Assembly: GCA_958415865.1 (NCBI GenBank)
Contig: CATYZV010000090.1
Coordinates: 1 to 7,270 of the forward strand
From: an uncultured Selenomonadaceae bacterium
GTDB lineage: Bacteria > Bacillota > Negativicutes > Selenomonadales > Selenomonadaceae
Reading direction: 5' to 3'
DNA length: 7,270 nucleotides
Positions 1 through 5,990 of this stretch are shown here, one piece after another (position 1 is the stretch's first letter; every line of letters begins with the position of its first letter). The position numbers and the translations under genes were made by a program. The notes under the pieces were generated by a model. That model saw nothing but the letters and a program-made list of their open reading frames with translations, ran no database searches and was not told where the DNA came from.

Positions 1-105
1 GTTGTTGTCTTTATTATATATCATTTGATGAATTATTGCAATTTTTTTAAGAATAGGAATAAAATTTATTGATGTTATAATACACATAATATATTCTGCT
101 ATGTA

Positions 106-140
106 GTAAAGGCAGCAGCTTTTTGAACTGCTGCCTTTAC
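106..140 (-). terminator. Hairpin downstream of the kinase gene, probable terminator
   Basis: A perfect 13-bp inverted repeat pairs 106-118 with 128-140 around a 9-nt loop. It begins 16 nt past the stop of the minus-strand kinase gene. The GC-rich core (GGCAGCAG/CTGCTGCC) is followed on the minus strand only by TTTAC, so the U-tract is poor and termination may be inefficient. The hairpin could also act on the plus strand. The AT-rich DNA at 1-105 contains no gene that I can recognise. Confidence 0.6.
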
Positions 141-155
141 CGTGTATGTCAGGTC

Positions 156-728
156 TTATTTGGCACTTACATAGTTTTTGATGATTTCTACAGCTTTGTC
201 AATGCCGGTTCTGCCGGTGTTGATTACGAGGTCGTAGTCAGCAGGATCGCCCCAGGTGCGTTCGCTGTAGTAGTTGTAGAATTCTGCGCGTTTTTTATCT
301 TCTTTTTTCAATTCATTCAGCGTCTTGTGATAAACTTCTTTGCCGCGTTCAGCGCGGAATTCGTCGTCAGCTGCGATGAAGAAGGATTTTACGTCGCGGT
401 CTTTTAAGATGTAGTCTGCGCAGCGGCCGATGAAGATGCCGGAGTCGTGAGCGTCTGCAAGTGCACGGATAGCTGCAGCCTGCGGGCGGAACATCAGCAT
501 ATCCTGGTCTTTGAGCACGTTGTCGAAGATGTGTTCGTACGGTGATTCATCGCCGTAGAGATTGGCGTAAGTGAGGTTGAGGTCTTCCAGTTTACATCCC
601 TTTACGAGATGTTCGGCAATCAGGGCTACGAGTTTTCTGTCATAGAGCGGCAGCTGGAGTTCTTTTGCCAGTTTTTCAGCGACTTCACGTCCGCCTGCGC
701 CGTATTGACGGCCTATTGTGATGAGCAT
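156..728 (-). CDS. Cytidylate kinase-like family protein
   Basis: This 190-aa protein belongs by motif to the cytidylate kinase-like P-loop family, small NMP-kinase relatives common in Firmicutes. Visible features are an N-terminal beta strand (MLITI) and the nucleotide-binding loop GRQYGAGGREVA at residues 6-17. The segment GRCADYIL (101-108) matches the family's second conserved block, and an Arg/Lys-rich lid-like stretch (about 125-158) precedes DLVINTG (166-172). The length is shorter than classical Cmk (about 220 aa), and the true in vivo substrate is unknown for most family members. The ATG start is supported by GGAGG at 738-742 (minus strand), 9 nt upstream. The gene lies in the same direction as araE but is separated from it by a strong hairpin, so it is probably expressed on its own or by readthrough. 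No functional tie to arabinose use is evident. Confidence 0.85.
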   Translation of the reverse strand: MLITIGRQYGAGGREVAEKLAKELQLPLYDRKLVALIAEHLVKGCKLEDLNLTYANLYGDESPYEHIFDNVLKDQDMLMFRPQAAAIRALADAHDSGIFIGRCADYILKDRDVKSFFIAADDEFRAERGKEVYHKTLNELKKEDKKRAEFYNYYSERTWGDPADYDLVINTGRTGIDKAVEIIKNYVSAK

Positions 729-780
729 GTAAATTTGCCTCCGTTTGGTTTCAGAAAAATTTTATGAACGATGATTTATC

Positions 781-810
781 ATAGGCAGAAAGTATATGCT
801 TTCTGCCTAT
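781..810 (-). terminator. Hairpin after araE, probable terminator
   Basis: A perfect 12-bp stem pairs 781-792 with 799-810 around a 6-nt loop. It starts 12 nt beyond the araE stop codon on the minus strand. The following bases (GATAAATC) are not a clean U-run, so it may be a leaky terminator or an mRNA 3'-end stabiliser that lets some transcription pass into the kinase gene. No clear separate promoter for the kinase was found in the short gap. Confidence 0.6.
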
Positions 811-821
811 ATATGATGTCA

Positions 822-2231
822 TTAGCAGCCGATATTGCGAAGTTTTTTGCCTTCCATGAGGTTGCTTTCGATTTTTTCGAGGGAAACGCCTTTTGTTTCA
901 GGTACGATGTAGATGGTGAGGAAGATGAATACTACGTTTAAGATACCGTAGAGCCAGAATGTCTGAGCAGAACCAATGCCTTCCAGCAGGGAGAGGAATG
1001 TAGCACCGATGATCATATTGGATACCCAGTTGGTCGTAGTGGAGCAGGCAATACCGAAGTCGCGGCTCTTGAGCGGCTGAATTTCAGAGCAGAGGATCCA
1101 GATTACAGGAGCGGCACTCATAGCATAGCCGGCGATGGAGAGAATAGTCATGCCTACAGCAGTGTAGGAAATCCACTGAGCGGTGTTGCCGCTTTCAAAC
1201 TGCATGAGGCACCAGCCGAGTACGATGAGAGCGAAGGCCATGATAGCAAAACCGATTTTGAGAGCGATCTTGCGGCCCGTCTTGTCGATGAACTGCATGG
1301 AAATCCAGGTGAATACGACGAAGGTCATGCCGTCTAAGATGGTAGCGAACATCTGGTCAGTGTGGCTTTCAAAGCCGGCGAGGCTGAAGATTTTAGGTGC
1401 GTAGTACATGATGATGTTCTGGCCGGTGAACTGCTGCATGAACTGGAGCAGCATACCTAAGAATACGGCGCGGCGAACGTTTTTGTTAGCCTTAAACAGA
1501 GAGAAGCCGGCCTGCTTTATCTTGAGGTTTTCATTGATATCGTTGAGTTCAGCTGCTGCTTTAGCTTCATCGCCGCGCAGCATATTGAGTACGAGTTTAG
1601 CCTGTTTAGTGAAGCCTTTGGATGCGAGCCAGCGCGGGCTGTCCGGCAGGCGGGATACAGCGAGTACGAGCAGGAAGGCAGGAATGCTGATGATGCCGAG
1701 CATCATGCGCCAGCTGCCGGTGGATGCAAGTGCCGTATCAGAGATGAAGGCGATTACGATACCGAAATTGATCATGAGCTGATACATGGAGATCAAGCGG
1801 CCGCGGTGTTCCTTTTCGGACATTTCCGAGAGGTACAGCGGAGCGACGTAAGAAGCAACGCCGATGGAGAAGCCGAGGATGATACGAGATACGAGCAGTA
1901 CTTCGTAGTTGGGAGCGAATGCAGAACCGAAGCAGCCGAGTATGAATAAGAGACCTGCTGTCAGAATGGATTTTTTACGGCCTAGTTTGGAGGAAATCCA
2001 TAAAGTGATGATGGAACCGAGAGCTGCACCAAACATCATGGAGCTTACGATCCATTCCTGCATGCTGCTGGTCAGCTGGAACTGGTCAGTGATAAACGGC
2101 AGTGCACCGGCGATTACACCGATATCGAGACCGAATAACAAGCCTGCCATACCGGCAGCGCATGATACGAGGCGGCGCATACGATTGCTGTGGCGTAAAG
2201 CGTCTGATTGAAAAATTGCATCTGTGGACAT
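822..2231 (-). CDS. araE: L-arabinose:H+ symporter, MFS sugar porter family
   Basis: A 469-aa, 12-helix major facilitator of the sugar porter family, expected to import L-arabinose with a proton across the inner membrane. The family signatures occur in order: [18 protein letters not shown] (30-47, with the conserved membrane Asp36), GRKKS (84-88), PLYLSEM (131-137), RGR (143-145), PDSPRWL (196-202), [14 protein letters not shown] (266-279, sugar-contacting Gln/Asn), DKTGRK (316-321), [10 protein letters not shown] (382-391) and PETKG (444-448). From memory, it closely follows E. coli AraE (472 aa) along its whole length, including [18 protein letters not shown] and the C-terminal KLRNIG. That is why I choose arabinose over xylose or galactose. 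AAGGTAGG at 2241-2248 (minus strand) supports the ATG start. It is divergent from araA and probably shares its regulator. Its own promoter could not be fixed with confidence; TACAAT on the minus strand near 2276-2281 is one weak -10 candidate. Confidence 0.92.
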   Translation of the reverse strand: MSTDAIFQSDALRHSNRMRRLVSCAAGMAGLLFGLDIGVIAGALPFITDQFQLTSSMQEWIVSSMMFGAALGSIITLWISSKLGRKKSILTAGLLFILGCFGSAFAPNYEVLLVSRIILGFSIGVASYVAPLYLSEMSEKEHRGRLISMYQLMINFGIVIAFISDTALASTGSWRMMLGIISIPAFLLVLAVSRLPDSPRWLASKGFTKQAKLVLNMLRGDEAKAAAELNDINENLKIKQAGFSLFKANKNVRRAVFLGMLLQFMQQFTGQNIIMYYAPKIFSLAGFESHTDQMFATILDGMTFVVFTWISMQFIDKTGRKIALKIGFAIMAFALIVLGWCLMQFESGNTAQWISYTAVGMTILSIAGYAMSAAPVIWILCSEIQPLKSRDFGIACSTTTNWVSNMIIGATFLSLLEGIGSAQTFWLYGILNVVFIFLTIYIVPETKGVSLEKIESNLMEGKKLRNIGC

Positions 2232-2317
2232 TAATAGAAACCTACCTTTGCTCTTGATTTTGAATAATTAGTTCGATTGTAATTTGCCTAGTATGGCTTT
2301 TCTGTACTAATGCGCAT

Positions 2318-2330
2318 AAGTTGTACATAT
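2318..2330 (+). promoter_or_regulatory. Candidate regulator half-site (TTGTA element 1)
   Basis: AAGTTGTACATAT shares AAGTTGTA exactly with the element at 2383-2390. It is the copy nearest araE and sits where an araE promoter would be expected. It is the least similar of the four copies beyond TTGTA, so it is a weaker candidate. Confidence 0.3.
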
Positions 2331-2352
2331 TAGAATAAACTGATAAGTAGTA

Positions 2353-2397
2353 TCTATCATACAAGTAAGATTTTTAATCGCTAAGTTGTATGACCGA
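2353..2397. promoter_or_regulatory. Candidate operator pair, inverted TTGTATGA elements
   Basis: TCATACAA at 2357-2364 and TTGTATGA at 2386-2393 form a perfect 8-bp inverted pair with centres 29 bp apart. Each arm continues similarly (TTGTATGATAGA on the minus strand, TTGTATGACCGA on the plus strand). The same core recurs at the araA transcription start. TTGTAC half-sites are the hallmark of AraR operators in Bacillus, so an AraR-type repressor is a reasonable inference. The regulator itself is not in the window. Confidence 0.45.
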
Positions 2398-2646
2398 TTG
2401 CATGGATTAGTTTACTTCAAAATTTTCTATTTGACAATAGGGTATTTAAAATAATTTTAAATTTTTTAGTATTCTTATGTATCTCCTTGGAAAAGCCTAT
2501 TAAATCAATATCGCGGTAAATTTTTGATCCGAAATCTGATTGAAGTGAATGCGTTAATCCATAGATGATACCGATTGAAAGAGATGAATCGAGTGCTCTA
2601 ATTATTAAAGAAAGAAAAATTTTCTAAACTTTTTTCGCTTTAGGTG

Positions 2647-2676
2647 TTGAAATCTGTTTTATATTTATGCTATAAT
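2647..2676 (+). promoter_or_regulatory. araA promoter (sigma-A type)
   Basis: The -35 TTGAAA (2647-2652) and a perfect -10 TATAAT (2671-2676) are separated by 18 bp, with an extended -10 TG at 2668-2669. Predicted transcription starts near 2683, giving an araA leader of about 105 nt. A putative operator directly overlaps the start site. Confidence 0.85.
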
Positions 2677-2684
2677 ATAACCAT

Positions 2685-2700
2685 GTTGTATGACAAATAT
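2685..2700 (+). promoter_or_regulatory. Candidate operator at the araA transcription start
   Basis: GTTGTATGACAAATAT repeats GTTGTATGAC of 2385-2394 exactly. Within it TTGT-ATG-ACAA (2686-2696) is a small palindrome. It lies immediately downstream of the -10 box at the predicted +1, where a bound repressor would block initiation. The binding protein is inferred to be an arabinose-responsive repressor. Confidence 0.5.
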
Positions 2701-2739
2701 AAATATAAATTTTCTTATAAATTCTAATATTTATATTTG
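2694..2739 (+). promoter_or_regulatory. Stem-loop in the araA 5' leader
   Basis: A perfect 13-bp inverted repeat pairs 2694-2706 with 2727-2739 around a 20-nt loop. All pairs but the outermost C-G are A-T. It would form within about 11 nt of the predicted mRNA 5' end, a position where stem-loops often protect transcripts from decay. The 5' arm overlaps the candidate operator, so the DNA symmetry may instead serve protein binding. Confidence 0.45.
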
Positions 2740-2788
2740 CTGAACGGAGTATTAAATTTATTTATTATAAAGAAAGAAGTTGTGTTCA

Positions 2789-4273
2789 ATGAAAAAACTG
2801 CAAGATTACAAATTTTGGTTTATCGTAGGCAGCCAGTTCCTCTATGGTCCTGAAACTTTAAAACAGGTTGAAGCTGATGCTAAAGAAATGGTAAAAGGCT
2901 TGAATGCTGCCGGAACTCTGCCCGCTGAAATCGAATTTAAAGTTGTAGGCACTACGCCGGAAATCATCGATAGATTCGTGATGGATGCTAACTACGATGA
3001 AAAATGCGCCGGCATCATCACTTGGATGCACACGTTCTCCCCGTCCAAAATGTGGATCCGCGGCTTGAAAAAACTGCAGAAACCGTATCTGCATCTGCAC
3101 ACTCAGTTCAATCGTGAAATCCCCAATGAAGGCATTGATATGGACTTTATGAACCTCAATCAGTCTGCTCACGGCGACCGTGAACACGGTTTCATAGGTG
3201 CTCGTATGCGCCTCGCCCGCAAAGTGGTTGTAGGCTATTGGCAGGAAAAATCCGTACAGGAAAAAATCGCAACTTGGATGCGCACGGCAGCAGGCGTTCT
3301 GGCAAGCCGCGATCTCAAAATCGTACGTTTCGGCGACAATATGCGCAGCGTTGCTGTAACTGAAGGCGATAAAGTAGAAGCTGAAATCAAATTCGGCTGG
3401 TCCGTAAACACCTGGGCTGTAGGCGACCTCGTTAAATACATCGACGCTGTTACGGAAGAACAGATCGATGCTCAGATGAAAGAATATGAAGCTAAATATG
3501 AAATGAACACCGACAACATCGAATCCGTCCGCTATCAGGCGAGAATGGAAATCGCGATGAAGAAATTCCTCGTAGATAACGATGCTGACGGCTTTGTAAA
3601 TACATTTGAAGATCTCTATGGCATGAAACAGCTGCCCGGCCTGGCAACTCAGGACCTGACTTCCCAGGGATACGGCTTTGGTCCCGAAGGCGACTGGAAA
3701 ACCTCCGCTCTGACTGCTGTAATGAAAGCTATGGCACAGGGCGTAGATAAAGGCACGGCTCTGCTGGAAGACTACACTTACCACTTCGGCAAAGACGGCA
3801 GCGACAGCTATGAACTCGGTGCTCATATGCTGGAAGTTTGCCCGAGCTTGGCTGCCGGCACTCCGAAAATCGAAGTTCACGATCTGGGCATCGGCGGCAA
3901 AGATGCTCCGGCACGCCTCGTATTTGAAGGCAAAGAAGGTCCTGCTATCGTGGCAACTCTCATCGACATGGGCGGCAGAATGCGCCTCATCGTAAACGAC
4001 ATCCAGTGCATTAAACCTATTATGCCGATGCCTAACCTCCCTGTAGCACGCGTTATGTGGAAACCGATGCCGAACCTCGAAGATTCTGCTGCTGCATGGA
4101 TTCTCGCAGGCGGTGCTCATCACAGCGTAATCAGCTACACTGTTACGGCTGAACAGCTGCGCGACTGGGCAAATATCATGGGCATTGAATTCGTACACAT
4201 CACGAAAGATCTCGACCTCGACGCATTCCAGGATCATCTGCTGCTGTCCGATATCGCTTGGAAGCTCAAATAA
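2789..4273 (+). CDS. araA: L-arabinose isomerase
   Basis: This 494-aa cytoplasmic Mn2+-dependent enzyme converts L-arabinose to L-ribulose, the first catabolic step. It is full length for AraA (about 500 aa). The N-terminus KFWFIVGSQFLYGPETL is the family hallmark. Metal and catalytic residues are recognisable: Glu300 in GPEGDWKTSAL, Glu327 in LLEDYTYH, His346 in GAHMLEVCPS and the His444-His445 pair in GGAHHSV. They correspond to E. coli Glu306, Glu333, His350 and His450. I choose ATG 2789 because AraA proteins begin just before this motif. An in-frame TTG at 2780 would add only three residues and overlaps the purine-rich ribosome site (AGAAAGAAG, 2771-2779), which is weak for so strongly promoted a gene. 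It is divergent from araE; araB and araD are absent, so the pathway is encoded in more than one locus. Confidence 0.97.
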   Translation: MKKLQDYKFWFIVGSQFLYGPETLKQVEADAKEMVKGLNAAGTLPAEIEFKVVGTTPEIIDRFVMDANYDEKCAGIITWMHTFSPSKMWIRGLKKLQKPYLHLHTQFNREIPNEGIDMDFMNLNQSAHGDREHGFIGARMRLARKVVVGYWQEKSVQEKIATWMRTAAGVLASRDLKIVRFGDNMRSVAVTEGDKVEAEIKFGWSVNTWAVGDLVKYIDAVTEEQIDAQMKEYEAKYEMNTDNIESVRYQARMEIAMKKFLVDNDADGFVNTFEDLYGMKQLPGLATQDLTSQGYGFGPEGDWKTSALTAVMKAMAQGVDKGTALLEDYTYHFGKDGSDSYELGAHMLEVCPSLAAGTPKIEVHDLGIGGKDAPARLVFEGKEGPAIVATLIDMGGRMRLIVNDIQCIKPIMPMPNLPVARVMWKPMPNLEDSAAAWILAGGAHHSVISYTVTAEQLRDWANIMGIEFVHITKDLDLDAFQDHLLLSDIAWKLK

Positions 4274-4288
4274 TCACGACTCTCTCTT

Positions 4289-4355
4289 CTTTCCCCCTCC
4301 TATAGTCAATATAGATTCCCTCAATGCAAAGCACTGAGGGGGAAAGCTTCTTTTT
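4289..4355 (+). terminator. First araA terminator, with a competing hairpin
   Basis: CTTTCCCCCTC (4289-4299) pairs perfectly over 11 bp with GAGGGGGAAAG (4336-4346), followed at once by CTTCTTTTT (4347-4355). The same 3' arm can instead form a shorter local hairpin, CCCTCA (4318-4323) with TGAGGG (4335-4340), extended by TGC/GCA. The two folds exclude each other. The long stem plus U-tract is a standard intrinsic terminator geometry apart from its large loop. Confidence 0.65.
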
Positions 4356-4361
4356 AAAATT

Positions 4362-4412
4362 AACCGGTGTCGGCCTTGTATTTGGCTGATGCCGGTTTTG
4401 TGTTTTCTTTTT
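4362..4412 (+). terminator. Second araA terminator
   Basis: A 14-bp stem with three G-U wobbles pairs 4362-4375 (AACCGG...GGCC) with 4384-4397 (GGCT...CCGGTT) around an 8-nt loop. A T-rich tail (TTGTGTTTTCTTTTT) follows. It stands in tandem behind the first terminator and insulates exbB from araA transcription. Confidence 0.85.
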
Positions 4413-4415
4413 CAT

Positions 4416-4444
4416 TTGACAGAGCAAATCAATCTGCGTATGAT
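4416..4444 (+). promoter_or_regulatory. exbB-exbD promoter (sigma-A type)
   Basis: A perfect -35 TTGACA (4416-4421), a 17-bp spacer and a -10 TATGAT (4439-4444) place the start near 4451, about 45 nt before the exbB ATG. It begins right after the second araA terminator. No convincing Fur box or other operator is seen over it. Confidence 0.88.
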
Positions 4445-4495
4445 TAGTGTATATATTATAGAAAGAATCTCGCAGTATTTGGAGGAATATAACAA

Positions 4496-5116
4496 ATGGA
4501 TTTGCTTGTACAGGGAGCAGAATACTTTCAAAAAGGCGGTTTCGTCATGTACGTGCTGCTTTTATGCTCAATTTTTATCCTTGCCATCGGCGTAGAGCGC
4601 GCGATTTATTTTTCTAAGGCTGATTCAGGCAGGCGTTTTGCTCAGCAGTTTTATCATTTAATGCTCAACCATAAAATAGATGAGGCAAAGGCATTGGCAC
4701 GTTCCGGGAAGGGAGATCTTGCCAATCTGCTGGCACTGGCTTTTGATAAGATGAATGATAAAAATATAAATGTCATGAATATGCTGGAAATACAGTCGGG
4801 TATTAGCTTAGCGCGTTTTAGAACACGCCTTTATTATCTGAATGTACTCGTTACAATGGCACCGCTTTTGGGGCTTTTAGGAACGATAGCCGGCATGATA
4901 TCTGCCTTCAGCATTTTCAATCTGCAGGAAGGCCAGGCGATCGCTATCACGGGCGGCGTGGGTGAAGCTCTGATTGCTACGGCTACGGGTCTTTGCGTGG
5001 CTATTGTATCATTGGCGATTCATTCGTACTTTATTCAGCGCATTGACCACATCGTAACTGATATGGAACAGGCTTTTTCACTCGTTGAAGGGATTTTGGG
5101 CAGAGGTGATAAGTGA
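4496..5116 (+). CDS. exbB: ExbB/TolQ family proton channel subunit
   Basis: A 206-aa inner-membrane protein of the MotA/TolQ/ExbB family. With ExbD it forms the proton-driven motor that energises envelope processes, classically TonB-dependent outer-membrane uptake. Three membrane segments are visible: about 17-36 (FVMYVLLLCSIFILAIGVE), 116-140 (containing APLLGLLGTIAGM, 122-134) and 153-179 (GGVGEALIATATGL, whose small and Thr residues line the channel). A cytoplasmic loop lies between the first two. The size fits ExbB-type proteins. GGAGG at 4481-4485 supports the ATG. Its stop codon overlaps the exbD start. TolQ cannot be excluded, since the family split is blurred outside Proteobacteria. 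No tonB, tolA or receptor gene is present in the window. Confidence 0.92.
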   Translation: MDLLVQGAEYFQKGGFVMYVLLLCSIFILAIGVERAIYFSKADSGRRFAQQFYHLMLNHKIDEAKALARSGKGDLANLLALAFDKMNDKNINVMNMLEIQSGISLARFRTRLYYLNVLVTMAPLLGLLGTIAGMISAFSIFNLQEGQAIAITGGVGEALIATATGLCVAIVSLAIHSYFIQRIDHIVTDMEQAFSLVEGILGRGDK

Positions 5117-5529
5117 TGCGCATCCGCGACAGGCGTTCTTTTTCCAAGCCGGAAGTCATGATAATTCCTATGATAGATATCATGTTTTTTCTGCTGGTGT
5201 TTTTTATGCTCAGCACATTGTACATGGTCGATCTGCGCACCGTGCCCGTCAGCATGCCCAAAGTGCAGAATACCCAGATGCAGACTAATGTAAATCTCTT
5301 GGTTACCATGACGGGCGACGGTACCTTATATTTGGAAGATAAGCAGATTGATGAGCAGGGGCTGATTTCGCAGGCGGCTCAGCAGTATAGTCAAAACCCT
5401 AATGTAGCAGTCGTCATCCGTGCTGATGAGTCAGTTGATTACGGCAGGGTAATGCAGCTGCTGGATAAATTTAAGGGCATCGGCATAACAAAATTCGGTT
5501 TTGCTGCACAGACTCCGGCGGCGCAATAA
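5116..5529 (+). CDS. exbD: ExbD/TolR family proton channel subunit
   Basis: A 137-aa single-pass inner-membrane protein that partners ExbB. It has a short basic cytoplasmic N-terminus (MRIRDRRSFSKP) and one helix at about 15-35 (IPMIDIMFFLLVFFM), with the essential proton-carrying Asp at residue 21. A periplasmic domain of about 100 aa follows; its GDGTLYLEDKQID and VVIRADESVDYGRVMQLLD segments are typical of ExbD/TolR. I prefer ATG 5116 over the in-frame GTG at 5113. The start shares the A of the exbB TGA, giving TGATG translational coupling, and AGAGGTG (5102-5108) is well spaced. No clear terminator follows within 45 nt, so some transcripts may continue into the riboswitch region. Confidence 0.93.
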   Translation: MRIRDRRSFSKPEVMIIPMIDIMFFLLVFFMLSTLYMVDLRTVPVSMPKVQNTQMQTNVNLLVTMTGDGTLYLEDKQIDEQGLISQAAQQYSQNPNVAVVIRADESVDYGRVMQLLDKFKGIGITKFGFAAQTPAAQ

Positions 5530-5573
5530 GTATTTGCAGTATTAATTTAGCATAAGAAAATGCAATGAATATA

Positions 5574-5602
5574 TTGACAAAAGTAATAGATGATGGTATC
5601 GT
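5574..5602 (+). promoter_or_regulatory. Promoter of the riboswitch-cbiK unit
   Basis: A perfect -35 TTGACA (5574-5579) is followed, 17 bp later, by TATCGT (5597-5602), a 4/6 match to the -10 consensus. The predicted start near 5609 lies just ahead of the riboswitch aptamer. Confidence 0.65.
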
Positions 5603-5629
5603 TAGAAATGTCTTAAATTAAAATTTAAT

Positions 5630-5810
5630 TAAATATAAAGGGAAATAGGTGTCCGCAAGGACTTAATAGAGAAAGCAGTAAAAGCTGCTGCGGTCCCGCC
5701 GCTGTGAAAGGGAGCGACTTCAAACTTATGCCACTGAGTTTTTCTTGGGAAGGCTTGAAGGAGCTGTGAACTTGAGCCAGAAGAACTGCCTGTTTGACAA
5801 TCACCGTTTG
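5630..5810 (+). promoter_or_regulatory. Cobalamin riboswitch
   Basis: The conserved landmarks of the cobalamin aptamer occur in order. These are AAAGGGAA plus GGTG (5637-5651), a GTCC-GCAA-GGAC hairpin (5651-5662), the CGGTCCCGCCGCTGTGA block (5691-5707), GCCACTG (5730-5736), GGGAAGGC (5747-5754) and the B12 box AGCCAGAAGAACTGCC (5775-5790). The exact outer limits are approximate. Binding of adenosyl- or other cobalamin is expected to lower expression of the downstream cobalt-chelatase and corrin genes. The intrinsic terminator that follows points to transcriptional attenuation. Confidence 0.95.
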
Positions 5811-5818
5811 AACCTGCG

Positions 5819-5886
5819 AGAGATGGGTAGGAGATTTATTAAAGGTAAACCTATCTCTGTATCAATGATAAGTATTGTGCAGAGAT
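5819..5886 (+). promoter_or_regulatory. Switching hairpins of the riboswitch expression platform
   Basis: Segment 5849-5858 (ACCTATCTCT) can pair over 10 bp, with one G-U, with AGAGATGGGT at 5819-5828. Alternatively 5853-5859 (ATCTCTG) can pair with CAGAGAT at 5880-5886, extended by CAAT/ATTG (5863-5866 with 5874-5877) and followed by TTTATTTT. The two folds exclude each other, as in terminator/antiterminator pairs. Which fold matches the ligand-bound state is not determinable by eye. Confidence 0.5.
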
Positions 5887-5900
5887 TTTATTTTGCTCAT

Positions 5901-5940
5901 AAACGAACTTTCAAGCGCGCAGAAGGTTCGTTTTTTATTT
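5901..5940 (+). terminator. Riboswitch-controlled terminator before cbiK
   Basis: A 12-bp stem with one G-U pairs 5901-5912 (AAACGAACTTTC) with 5922-5933 (GAAGGTTCGTTT) around a 9-nt loop, followed by TTTATTT. It lies between the aptamer and the cbiK ribosome site, 50 nt before the ATG. It is the likely off-switch of the riboswitch. Confidence 0.88.
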
Positions 5941-5990
5941 AGCAATAAAGATTTTTAGGCTTTAAATCTAAATCAGAGAGGAACGATAAT

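Noticed and set aside
123..407. 94-codon plus-strand open frame over the kinase gene
   Set aside because: It overlaps the kinase frame and the terminator, and gives a Val/Phe-rich translation typical of a shadow frame.
2431..2460. TTGACA at 2431 as a second, upstream araA promoter
   Set aside because: The -35 is perfect, but the best -10 at a normal spacing (TTTTAA) matches only half of the consensus. The promoter at 2647-2676 is far better.
2544..2562. Catabolite-repression (cre-like) site around TGAATGCGTTAATCCA
   Set aside because: The central CG and TG fit, but the flanking A and the closing CA of the cre consensus are not in register.
2858..4237. 459-codon open frame antisense to araA
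   Set aside because: It mirrors a confirmed AraA reading frame; the translation is Phe/His/Cys-rich with no family motifs and has no upstream ribosome site. It is a codon-usage shadow.
4439..4460. Fur box over the exbB promoter
   Set aside because: The region is AT-rich, but the GATAAT-type repeats of a Fur box are not present in the needed arrangement.
5745..5942. 65-codon open frame across the riboswitch and its terminator
   Set aside because: It covers the B12 box, the expression platform and the terminator hairpin, all of which are RNA elements. There is no ribosome site and the peptide matches nothing I know.
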